Assembly (NCBI GenBank): GCA_002411085.1
Contig: DHQK01000039.1
Location: forward strand, 35,117-48,106
Length of the DNA: 12,990 nt
Source of the DNA: Marinilabilia sp. UBA5340
GTDB lineage: Bacteria > Bacteroidota > Bacteroidia > Bacteroidales > Marinilabiliaceae
Direction of reading: 5' to 3'
Positions within the stretch are counted from its first letter, which is position 1; every line of letters begins with the position of its first letter. A model generated the notes under the pieces. The model was given only the letters and a program-made list of their open reading frames with translations, did not search any database and had not been told where the DNA came from. Both the position numbers and the translations under genes were made by a program. Below are positions 1 to 6,570 of the stretch, piece by piece.

Positions 1-111
1 TATCCACAGCAATATCCCAACGTTCCGACACAGCCAAAACACCAAACCTACAACAATGATAAACAACGCATTAACAAGACATACAGGCCATACATACTAA
101 AATGCGTCTGA
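1..111 (+). CDS. possible C-terminal fragment of an unidentified protein (cut by window edge)
   Basis: Frame 1 is open from the first base to a TGA at 109-111 and encodes 36 residues rich in Tyr, Pro, Gln and Asn (for example YPQQYPNVPTQPKH), ending in a basic stretch. Low-complexity Q/N/P tails are common at the ends of Bacteroidota envelope proteins, so this could be the tail of a gene that starts outside the window. Frame 2 is open for a similar distance (to TAA at 98-100), so the frame choice is not secure. The promoter of the next gene begins right after this stop, which fits a gene boundary here. No family can be assigned. Confidence 0.3.
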   Translation, partial: YPQQYPNVPTQPKHQTYNNDKQRINKTYRPYILKCV

Positions 112-114
112 AGC

Positions 115-145
115 ATTGGCTTTACATAAAGATTACGTACTTTTG
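115..145 (+). promoter_or_regulatory. Bacteroidota-type promoter of the TPR gene
   Basis: A -7 element TACTTTTG (138-145) matches the TAnnTTTG consensus of the Bacteroidota primary sigma factor. An ATTG (115-118) sits 19 bases upstream as the -33 element. Transcription would begin near 150, leaving a leader of only about 15 bases before the ATG at 166. Confidence 0.7.
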
Positions 146-165
146 CACAACTAAAATAAGTGTGT

Positions 166-1596
166 ATGTATGATTCATGGTCTGCCCATTTTAATGAAGT
201 AAGAGAAGCGGTTGAGCGGTTTGAAAAGATGGAATACAAAGGACAGGAATTCTTTTTTGATGTCCACAGCATAGAAAATATTTTTGATTTCTACATAGAT
301 AAGCTCCAGTTCAATAAAGCAGAACGAATTATTGAAATTGGTCTTCGTCAACATCCTGAAGCTTCTGTATTGCGCGTAAAGCAAGCCATTATTTTCATTG
401 AAAAAGGAAGACTCAGCAAGGCAACAGCTCTGTTGGAAAACCTATTGCAATTAGAGAAATCCAACTCAGAGGTATACCTGAATCTGGGATATGTATATTT
501 ACGAGACGGACAGAACGAAAAAGGTATCAGGACTTTTGAAGAGGGTTTTAAGTATGCGTTTGGAAACGATGTGGAAGCATTGCTCGACGTGGTTCTTTAC
601 CTCAATCAATTTCATGAATATCAGGCTACCATTGACATTCTGGAGCAACGAAAAGCCCTGTTTACCGATAACGAGAACCTGCTTTTCGAACTGGCTTATG
701 CTTTTGATAAGGTAGGAGAAGACCAGGAAGCTTACCACGCCTACCAGCAAGTACTGGACATCAATCCATGGTCAGACAATGGCTGGTATAACTCGGGAAT
801 TACCCTCGTGAAAATGGGAGACCTTTCCCTTGCCAACGAGGCCTTTGACTTCTGCCTGGCCATCAATCCGGAACACGAACAAGCCTGGTTCAACAAAGGC
901 AATAGCCTTGCACAGCAAAACCGCTACCAGGAGGCTTTGGATAGTTATCTGGAGTGTATTTCTTATGACATTCAACAATCCAGGGCCATTCATTACATAG
1001 CCGATTGCTGGAACCAACTGGGCAATACCTCCATGGCAGATCGTTTCTTTAAACTGGCTACCCACATCAATCCCATGGATATTGATGCCTGGGAAAATTA
1101 TGCCCGTTTTTATATGGAACAACAAGAGCCTGAAAAATGCAGAAATGTCATTGATCTTGCCTTGCGTGAAAAAGAGATGATGGAAGATTCCGAATTGGGC
1201 ATGTTTTATCATCTGAAGGCACAGTCTTATGTACTGGATGAAGAGTGGGAGTTGTCGAAAAAATTCTTCATCAAATCCATTTTAAGCAACCGCCATGATG
1301 TAAGACATCTCATAGCGCTCTATAAACTGAGTAAAGCTCTAAACCCGATATACAACATTGAGTTGTTCATCGATGAATATTCCGAAAAGTTCATGGAGAC
1401 CATCTCCTTTCATTATATGTTGGGAGCCTACCATATTTTAATCACCGAAGATATGGAGCAGGCCTACAATTTTCTGCAGGAAGCCGTTCATTATGCTCCC
1501 GGTTATATTGAAGAATTATTGGATACATTTCCTACCATTGAATCAGCTTGTGCAGAACACCCGAACTTGCTGACACTCATCGAGGAAAATAAATAG
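166..1596 (+). CDS. cytoplasmic tetratricopeptide repeat (TPR) protein
   Basis: This is a TPR scaffold protein of 476 residues counted from ATG 166. A GTG two codons upstream (160) would also work, but ATG is preferred because the promoter leaves a short leader. There is no signal peptide or membrane segment, so it should be cytoplasmic. Successive 34-residue units are visible across residues ~100-370. They carry typical TPR positions such as YLNLGYVY, WYNSGITLVKMG, WFNKGNSLAQQNRYQEALDSY and IHYIADCWNQLGN, with the Asn-Pro ends of repeats seen as DINP, AINP and HINP. TPR proteins bind partner proteins; the partner here is unknown. Only 9 bases separate it from the DUF368 transporter gene, so the two are almost certainly cotranscribed. 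A role with the transporter or in envelope synthesis is inference from position only. Confidence 0.9.
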   Translation: MYDSWSAHFNEVREAVERFEKMEYKGQEFFFDVHSIENIFDFYIDKLQFNKAERIIEIGLRQHPEASVLRVKQAIIFIEKGRLSKATALLENLLQLEKSNSEVYLNLGYVYLRDGQNEKGIRTFEEGFKYAFGNDVEALLDVVLYLNQFHEYQATIDILEQRKALFTDNENLLFELAYAFDKVGEDQEAYHAYQQVLDINPWSDNGWYNSGITLVKMGDLSLANEAFDFCLAINPEHEQAWFNKGNSLAQQNRYQEALDSYLECISYDIQQSRAIHYIADCWNQLGNTSMADRFFKLATHINPMDIDAWENYARFYMEQQEPEKCRNVIDLALREKEMMEDSELGMFYHLKAQSYVLDEEWELSKKFFIKSILSNRHDVRHLIALYKLSKALNPIYNIELFIDEYSEKFMETISFHYMLGAYHILITEDMEQAYNFLQEAVHYAPGYIEELLDTFPTIESACAEHPNLLTLIEENK

Positions 1597-1605
1597 AAGA
1601 TTCTG

Positions 1606-2517
1606 ATGCTGAAGAAAGTACTATTTCCTTTTCTGAAAGGTGCTGCCATGGGAGCAGCCAATGTTATCCCCGGAGTATCGGGTGGAACCATTGCACTGAT
1701 CACAGGCATCTTTGAGCGACTTATCAATGCCATCAAATCATTTGACGGAACCGCATTAAAACTACTTTTAAAAGGAAGGTTTAAAGAGTTTACTGTTCAT
1801 ACTGATCTTTTCTTCCTGCTCTATCTGTTTGCCGGAGTTTTTGCTGCCATCCTTTCACTTGCCAGACTTTTGGAATTCCTTTTCGAAAATCATCCCATCT
1901 ATGTATGGGCCTTTTTCTTCGGATTGGTGTTGGCTTCCGTATGGTTTGTGGCACGTACCGTGCGCAAATGGCATGCGGCAGCCGTAATATCTTTCCTGGT
2001 GGGAGCCTCTATTGCTATTGGCATCTCAGTGCTGACACCTGCAGGAGAAGATGAGTCGTTTTATTATTTATTCCTGTGTGGCGTTGTAGCCATCTGCAGT
2101 ATGATACTACCCGGACTCAGCGGCTCTTTTGTACTGGTACTCATGGGCAACTATCAATTGGTCATGATTGATGCCATCAATAACTTTGATCTCTCAATCC
2201 TGCTGCCTGTAGGTGTTGGGGCGGTGGCAGGTCTGATTGTTTTCAGCCGCTTTCTTTCGTGGCTGATGAAACGTTTTCCCGATTCTACCATTGCCCTGCT
2301 TTCAGGATTTATTCTGGGTTCGCTGGGAATATTATGGCCCTGGAAAACAGAAATCACTCAGACTTTCGGAGACAAAGTAAAAGTGATTGCCTACGACTGG
2401 CATCTACCGGAGGTGAACACTGAATTTGCGCTTGCCCTTGTTTTTATTATCTTAGGGGTTTTAAGTATTGCCATTACTGAGATTTGGGCTGATAAGACTC
2501 AGAAAGAAGAGAATTAG
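1606..2517 (+). CDS. popT: DUF368 / PopT family polyprenyl-phosphate transporter
   Basis: This is a 303-residue multi-pass inner-membrane protein. DUF368 members have been shown to return undecaprenyl phosphate (C55-P), the lipid carrier of peptidoglycan and other surface polymers, across the cytoplasmic membrane after use. The family signature appears twice, as expected for its internal pseudo-repeat: GAANVIPGVSGGT at residues ~17-29 and MILPGLSGSF at ~166-175. Each has the PG(V/L)SG core in a re-entrant region. Hydrophobic segments fall at about 66-88, 97-117, 126-143, 153-181, 197-220, 229-245 and 274-291. The length is normal for the family. The gene follows the TPR gene by 9 bases and precedes aroE by 38, so it is probably the middle gene of an operon. 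Family assignment is firm; in vivo substrate specificity in this organism is inferred. Confidence 0.92.
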   Translation: MLKKVLFPFLKGAAMGAANVIPGVSGGTIALITGIFERLINAIKSFDGTALKLLLKGRFKEFTVHTDLFFLLYLFAGVFAAILSLARLLEFLFENHPIYVWAFFFGLVLASVWFVARTVRKWHAAAVISFLVGASIAIGISVLTPAGEDESFYYLFLCGVVAICSMILPGLSGSFVLVLMGNYQLVMIDAINNFDLSILLPVGVGAVAGLIVFSRFLSWLMKRFPDSTIALLSGFILGSLGILWPWKTEITQTFGDKVKVIAYDWHLPEVNTEFALALVFIILGVLSIAITEIWADKTQKEEN

Positions 2518-2531
2518 CTCGTAGCTCGTAG
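2515..2531 (+). repeat. short tandem 7-mer (TAGCTCG) at the popT stop codon
   Basis: The heptamer TAGCTCG occurs twice head-to-tail (2515-2521, 2522-2528), followed by TAG. The first copy includes the popT stop codon, and the repeat fills part of the 38-base gap before aroE. It has no evident protein or RNA role; copy-number change would alter only the spacing. Confidence 0.6.
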
Positions 2532-2555
2532 TGTTTTTCCTATAAACCTTGCTTT

Positions 2556-3299
2556 ATGAAAACTTTCGGACTGATCGGATATCCCCTGGGACACTCCTTT
2601 TCCCAAAAATATTTCACAGACAAATTCAAAGAAGAGAATATAGAAGCGCGGTACCTCAATTTCCCCATTGAAACTATTGAGGAGTTTCCCAGTTTACTTG
2701 AAAAACATCCCTATCTTGCCGGCCTCAATGTCACAATTCCTTACAAGCAACAAGTCATAGAATACCTCGACGATATTGATTCAGTAGCCCGTGAGGTTGG
2801 TGCTGTCAATGTTGTTAAGATCACATGGAATAATTCAAAACCTCAGCTAAAGGGTTACAACAGTGATATTATTGGTTTTTCGCGTTCCATTGAACCACTT
2901 TTACACTCTCATCATAAGAAAGCCCTGATACTCGGGACAGGAGGTGCATCAAAAGCTGTTGCTTATGCCTTGAAAGATTTAGGTTTGTTATACCGGTTTG
3001 TATCCCGTACGCCTCAGCACCCTTCACATGTTTCTTATGAATCGCTCAACGAGGAAATTCTCAAAGAATATACTGTCATTATAAATACCACTCCCATGGG
3101 AATGACTCCCAAAACGGACCAATGTCCTTCCATCCCCTACAACGGAATATCCTCACAGCATCTCGCTTTTGATTTAATTTATAACCCGGAAACGACCCTT
3201 TTTATGCAAAAATGTGCAGAAAAAGGAGCCGTAGCCAAAAACGGACTGGAGATGCTGCATCTGCAAGCCGAAGCTGCCTGGAACATCTGGAACCAGTAA
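2556..3299 (+). CDS. aroE: shikimate dehydrogenase
   Basis: This 247-residue enzyme carries out the NADPH-dependent reduction of 3-dehydroshikimate to shikimate in the cytoplasmic pathway to chorismate and aromatic amino acids. The N-terminal substrate domain has the SxS shikimate-binding pair in GYPLGHSFS (residues 8-16), the catalytic Lys64 in NVTIPYK and the catalytic Asp104 in GYNSDIIGF. In that last motif Ser replaces the more usual Thr of GxNTD. The cofactor domain has the glycine-rich loop ILGTGGASKA (125-134), an SRT motif (150-152) typical of NADP preference, INTTPMGM (176-183) and FDLIYNP (205-211). The C-terminal KNGLEMLHLQAEAAW (228-242) supplies the conserved Gln. The start at ATG 2556 gives a normal family length. 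It is probably expressed from the TPR-popT promoter, since no separate promoter was found. Confidence 0.96.
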   Translation: MKTFGLIGYPLGHSFSQKYFTDKFKEENIEARYLNFPIETIEEFPSLLEKHPYLAGLNVTIPYKQQVIEYLDDIDSVAREVGAVNVVKITWNNSKPQLKGYNSDIIGFSRSIEPLLHSHHKKALILGTGGASKAVAYALKDLGLLYRFVSRTPQHPSHVSYESLNEEILKEYTVIINTTPMGMTPKTDQCPSIPYNGISSQHLAFDLIYNPETTLFMQKCAEKGAVAKNGLEMLHLQAEAAWNIWNQ

Positions 3300-3356
3300 G
3301 AATACTCGTCGTTTTTGTACTCAATCTTGATTTTATGCTTTTTTAACAACAACACA

Positions 3357-3388
3357 CTTGATCAACTAAGTTTTTAGTTATAGATTTG
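3357..3388 (+). promoter_or_regulatory. promoter of the blaI-like gene
   Basis: TAGATTTG at 3381-3388 matches the -7 consensus TAnnTTTG exactly, and CTTG at 3357-3360 is a good -33 element with a 20-base spacer. Transcription would start near 3394, about 16 bases before the ATG at 3410. The two operator palindromes described separately overlie this promoter. Confidence 0.75.
3364..3379. promoter_or_regulatory. operator 1 for the BlaI-like repressor
   Basis: The inverted repeat AACTAA-N4-TTAGTT lies between the -33 and -7 promoter elements. The same palindrome recurs 25 bases downstream. BlaI/MecI repressors bind such short dyads as dimers and autoregulate, so this is a likely binding site. 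Binding itself is inferred. Confidence 0.7.
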
Positions 3389-3404
3389 AACTAAACTTTT
3401 AGTT
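3389..3404. promoter_or_regulatory. operator 2 for the BlaI-like repressor
   Basis: This is the second copy of AACTAA-N4-TTAGTT and the better one: all seven positions of each half pair (AACTAAA / TTTAGTT), leaving only two unpaired central bases. It starts at the base after the -7 element and covers the expected transcription start, ending 5 bases before the ATG. Occupancy would block transcription initiation. Confidence 0.72.
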
Positions 3405-3409
3405 GAAAG

Positions 3410-3793
3410 ATGAAGGAACTGACCAAAGCAGAAGAACAAGTGATGCACCCGCTGTGGCAAATGGGCAATGCCACAGTGAAGCAAATCATCAATCACCTGC
3501 CTGAGCCGACACCGGCATACAATACCGTATCTACCCTCGTGCGCATTTTAGAGAAGAAAGGTTTTGTGGATCATGTCGCAGAAGGCAAAGGACACATTTA
3601 CTTTCCGATTATTTCCAAGCAGGAATACACCAGAAAATTCATGAAACGCTTTATCAGCAACTATTTTGAAGACTCATTCAAAAATCTTGTCTCCTTTTTT
3701 GCAAAAAATGACAAGATGGATTTGAAAGAGTTTGATGAGCTCATGGCTGATGTACGGAAAGAATTGGAGAACAAAAAAAGCAAAGAACAATGA
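3410..3793 (+). CDS. BlaI/MecI/CopY-family transcriptional repressor
   Basis: This is a 127-residue dimeric winged-helix repressor. The DNA-binding domain spans residues 1-70. LTKAEEQVMHPLWQMGNATVKQIINHL is the family's opening region, PAYNTVSTLVRILEKKGFV (35-53) holds the recognition helix, and GKGHIYFPIIS (59-69) is the wing. The rest (71-127) is a helical dimerisation domain. In the family's models (BlaI, MecI), signal-triggered cleavage by a membrane M56 peptidase inactivates the repressor. Here such a peptidase gene follows with an ATGA overlap, so the two are translationally coupled. Two identical palindromes in the promoter suggest that it represses its own operon. No beta-lactamase gene is in the window, so the inducing signal and other targets are unknown. 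The name blaI is avoided for that reason. Confidence 0.92.
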   Translation: MKELTKAEEQVMHPLWQMGNATVKQIINHLPEPTPAYNTVSTLVRILEKKGFVDHVAEGKGHIYFPIISKQEYTRKFMKRFISNYFEDSFKNLVSFFAKNDKMDLKEFDELMADVRKELENKKSKEQ

Positions 3794-5049
3794 TTAATTA
3801 TGTAAACTGGCTGTACGAGTCTTCGGTATTCATTACCGGAACAGTTTTTATTTATCAGTTATTTCTCAAAAGGAAGACAACGTTTTCTTTCAACCGTCTT
3901 TTCCTTTTGGGTGGATTAATTTTTTCTTTGCTCCTGCCCTTTTCCCGGTTGAACTTGTTCAGCACAGGGAACAGTAGCGATGACTTTGCAGTTCTAATGG
4001 CTCCGATTACTATCGTTTCCGGCGAGGTAAAAAACCTTTTCACCACCCCGGCCGTTGAATGGCCAACCGCCAGGATTATTTATGGCATTGGAGTCATGCT
4101 TTTTCTGATAAGATTAATTCACGGGTTGATAAAACTTGGCTTCTGGTCACGAAAGGCTGTGTTTGCCCGACATGGTCGTTTCAAAGTGGCATTTTTGCCC
4201 GGGAGTTTCAGTCCCTTTTCCTTTTTCAATCTCGTTTTTATCGGACAGAACCACTATACCGAAGAGGAGATTAATCAAATCATTGCCCATGAGATTGCCC
4301 ATTCGGTCAAATGGCATTCTGCCGATGTAATTTTGCTTGAATCAGTCCTTATCTTCCAGTGGTTCAACCCTTTCTTATGGCTTCTGCGTCGAAAACTGAA
4401 AGAAATTCATGAATTTCAGGCCGACAGAGCAGTCTTGCATCAGGGGGTTTCACCGGTCAACTACAAAAGGTTGCTGCTTTACCAACATACAGGTGCCCGC
4501 CTGGAATTGGTAAACAGTTTTCACAAATCATTCATTAAAAAACGATTTATTATGATGTCGAAAAATAATAATAGCTCAAAGCGAACAACTCTTTTTGCAA
4601 CCATAGCTTTACTGACTTTTTTCATCGGTTTTTTGGCTTGCAATCAAGTCGAAGAAAATGCCCAGGTTACAGAATCAGGAGGAGTCCTAAAATCGGAATC
4701 AGCACCAGATGTTTACGATATGGTTGACGAGATGCCAGAGTTTCCGGGCGGAATGGAGCAATTAAAAACTTTTTTAAGCAATAATATCGATTATCCCCTC
4801 TCAGCAAATGAAAAAAAGCTTCAAGGGAAAGCTTATATCAAACTCATAATAGATGAAAATGGTAAAGTTACCAATGTACAGATTGCCAAAAGTTCCGGAC
4901 ATACTATTCTTGACGAAGAAGCAAAAAGAGTCGTAAGCAGTTTGCCGGATTGGAAGCCAGGAAAACATAATGGCACAAAAGTAAAGGTCAACCTGGTAAT
5001 CCCCATAAATTTTCAGTTATCTTCGGGAAACGACCCATCACCGAAATAG
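3790..5049 (+). CDS. M56 (BlaR1/MecR1-like) membrane metallopeptidase with C-terminal TonB-like domain
   Basis: This 419-residue protein is the probable sensor/protease partner of the BlaI-like repressor. Its N-terminal half has membrane segments near residues 11-26, 36-50 and 95-112. The zinc-peptidase motif HEIAH (167-171) follows, with a likely third ligand Glu208 in HEFQAD (207-212), the normal M56 arrangement. Another membrane segment lies at ~267-283 and ends in FLAC (Cys284). The outer part (~315-410) is a TonB C-terminal-like fold: FPGG at 318-321, then GKAYIKLIIDENGKV, SSGHTILDEEAKRVV, LPDWKPGK and a closing IPINFQL. BlaR1 has a penicillin-binding sensor domain instead, which is absent here, so a beta-lactam sensor role is not supported. 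The TonB-like domain suggests periplasmic contact with another envelope protein; this is inference. The gene overlaps the repressor stop by four bases and ends in a strong terminator. Confidence 0.9.
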   Translation: MINYVNWLYESSVFITGTVFIYQLFLKRKTTFSFNRLFLLGGLIFSLLLPFSRLNLFSTGNSSDDFAVLMAPITIVSGEVKNLFTTPAVEWPTARIIYGIGVMLFLIRLIHGLIKLGFWSRKAVFARHGRFKVAFLPGSFSPFSFFNLVFIGQNHYTEEEINQIIAHEIAHSVKWHSADVILLESVLIFQWFNPFLWLLRRKLKEIHEFQADRAVLHQGVSPVNYKRLLLYQHTGARLELVNSFHKSFIKKRFIMMSKNNNSSKRTTLFATIALLTFFIGFLACNQVEENAQVTESGGVLKSESAPDVYDMVDEMPEFPGGMEQLKTFLSNNIDYPLSANEKKLQGKAYIKLIIDENGKVTNVQIAKSSGHTILDEEAKRVVSSLPDWKPGKHNGTKVKVNLVIPINFQLSSGNDPSPK

Positions 5050-5071
5050 GTATTTTAATTCTTAAACACTC

Positions 5072-5110
5072 CCCTGGTCTGTTTTCATAATACAGGCCAG
5101 GGAATTTTTT
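5072..5110 (+). terminator. intrinsic terminator of the repressor-peptidase operon
   Basis: An 11-bp stem (5072-5082 with 5092-5102, one T-G wobble) encloses a 9-base loop and is followed two bases later by six T residues (5105-5110). It lies 22 bases after the stop of the M56 gene. Confidence 0.85.
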
Positions 5111-5131
5111 CTAACCCACAAAATTCTAACT

Positions 5132-6445
5132 ATGCATCGTTTATCCTTAATCATTATCCTCTTAACCCTGACATTTCAAATTTTTGCAGGAAATTCCACA
5201 AAAAGTGACAGCATTCAGGTGGCTTTTACAAACCCGGACAGTACCCAGATTCCCACAAAGGATTCTACACTTCAAGCATCCATACCCCATAAGCTTTCGC
5301 CGGATACCATAGTCCTGCATATTGCAAACGCGCAAAGATTGATGAAAGAATACAAAATCGACAGCGCGATTATTACCCTTGAGAAAGCCTATGCCCGTGA
5401 CTCCTCCTCCATCCTGTTGGCCAAAGAACTGGAAGATATTTATTACAGCACTTCTGAAAACACCAAAGCACTGAAATTTATAAACCTGCTGCTGGAGCAG
5501 GGAATCGACAGCGCTGTTTACCTTCCCCGCAAAGCACTCGTAATGAAAAAGGAAGGCAATCTGACGGAAGCATTGCATATTTTCAACGATCTGATTAGCA
5601 AAGACTCCACCAATACATTCTTTCTGAATCAACTGGGTGATATTTTTAAGATGGCCCGCAAACCGGACAGTGCACTGATCTACTACACGAAAAGTGTCGA
5701 AGTCTCCCCAAAAAACATCACTCTTTTCAAAGCAGGACAATTGTTTCTGGATCTGGAAAAACCAGGTGAGGCCCTTTCCTTCTTCGATCAATACTACAAT
5801 CCTGAAATTCACGATTCCAAACCTTTGCGCCGGTTGTATGGTCAGACTTTCTTTCTGCTCAATGAGTATGAAAAATCGATCAAAGTATTTAATGAACTCT
5901 ACCAAAAAGGGGACTCTTCCTATATCACAACTAAGTTTTTGGGGATGAGTTACCGAAAAAACGGCGAATATCTGGAAGCAGAAATTCCGTTGAAACAGGC
6001 CGCATTCCAAAACCCCAATGATTTTCTGGTGTATTACAACCTGGGAATATGTTGCAGAAATATCGGACAAACCGATGAGAGCGAACAGTATTTCCAAACC
6101 GCTTTGGATATCATTTCCACACCACCTGCCATCAGGAACATGATTATCAAAGAACTGGCTGAAAACTACAAAAGAGCCACACAGTGGCATAAAGCACTCA
6201 AAATTTACAATGAAATTCTGGAATCTGATCCTACAAATATGTCAGTCCGCATGGAAATTTTAATGATTCTGGACTACCAACTCAAAGATGCCGAAAAAGC
6301 CATTAACGGATATAAAAACACGCTTGCGATGATTGAAGAGGATACCACAAATACCCAAAATAAAAGTCGAATGATAAAATACCTGAACCAGCGGATCGAC
6401 AAACTGGAAGAACAGAAATTTTGGGAAGAAAAGGGAAATAACTAA
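5132..6445 (+). CDS. exported tetratricopeptide repeat protein
   Basis: This 437-residue protein begins with a signal peptide: basic His-Arg, a hydrophobic core LSLIIILLTLTFQIF, then a small-residue cleavage region FAG near residues 18-20. There is no lipobox Cys, so it should be a soluble periplasmic or secreted protein. A Ser/Thr/Asp-rich linker (~21-60) leads into TPR-like units. Examples are HIANAQRLMKEYKIDSAI, FFLNQLGDIFKMARKPDSALIYY, YITTKFLGMSYRKNGEYLEAEIPL, FLVYYNLGICCRNIGQTDESEQYF and LAENYKRATQWHKALKIYNEIL (to ~365). It ends in a charged, possibly coiled-coil segment (410-434). Such proteins act as docking platforms; the partner is unknown. It lies just after the terminator at 5072-5110 and no consensus promoter was found, so it may depend on readthrough or a divergent promoter. 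It converges on the minus-strand Nudix gene. Confidence 0.88.
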   Translation: MHRLSLIIILLTLTFQIFAGNSTKSDSIQVAFTNPDSTQIPTKDSTLQASIPHKLSPDTIVLHIANAQRLMKEYKIDSAIITLEKAYARDSSSILLAKELEDIYYSTSENTKALKFINLLLEQGIDSAVYLPRKALVMKKEGNLTEALHIFNDLISKDSTNTFFLNQLGDIFKMARKPDSALIYYTKSVEVSPKNITLFKAGQLFLDLEKPGEALSFFDQYYNPEIHDSKPLRRLYGQTFFLLNEYEKSIKVFNELYQKGDSSYITTKFLGMSYRKNGEYLEAEIPLKQAAFQNPNDFLVYYNLGICCRNIGQTDESEQYFQTALDIISTPPAIRNMIIKELAENYKRATQWHKALKIYNEILESDPTNMSVRMEILMILDYQLKDAEKAINGYKNTLAMIEEDTTNTQNKSRMIKYLNQRIDKLEEQKFWEEKGNN

Positions 6446-6570
6446 TTCGGGAAAAATGGTGTCCTGATTATTTTTCAAAAGAAGCTATCCCCAAAGTTAT
6501 CTATCGGAAATACAACTTTGATGGTGCCCCAAAAATCACAAATTACAGATTTAGAAAAGTCTGTGAAAAC

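Noticed and set aside
3410..5049. A beta-lactamase resistance operon (blaI-blaR1)
   Set aside because: The regulator and peptidase families match, but the penicillin-binding sensor domain and any beta-lactamase gene are absent, so resistance cannot be claimed.
5162..6190. 342-codon open frame on the minus strand
   Set aside because: It lies entirely antisense to the exported TPR gene, is rich in Cys, Phe and Gln without any family motif, and the plus-strand frame has a signal peptide and clear repeats.
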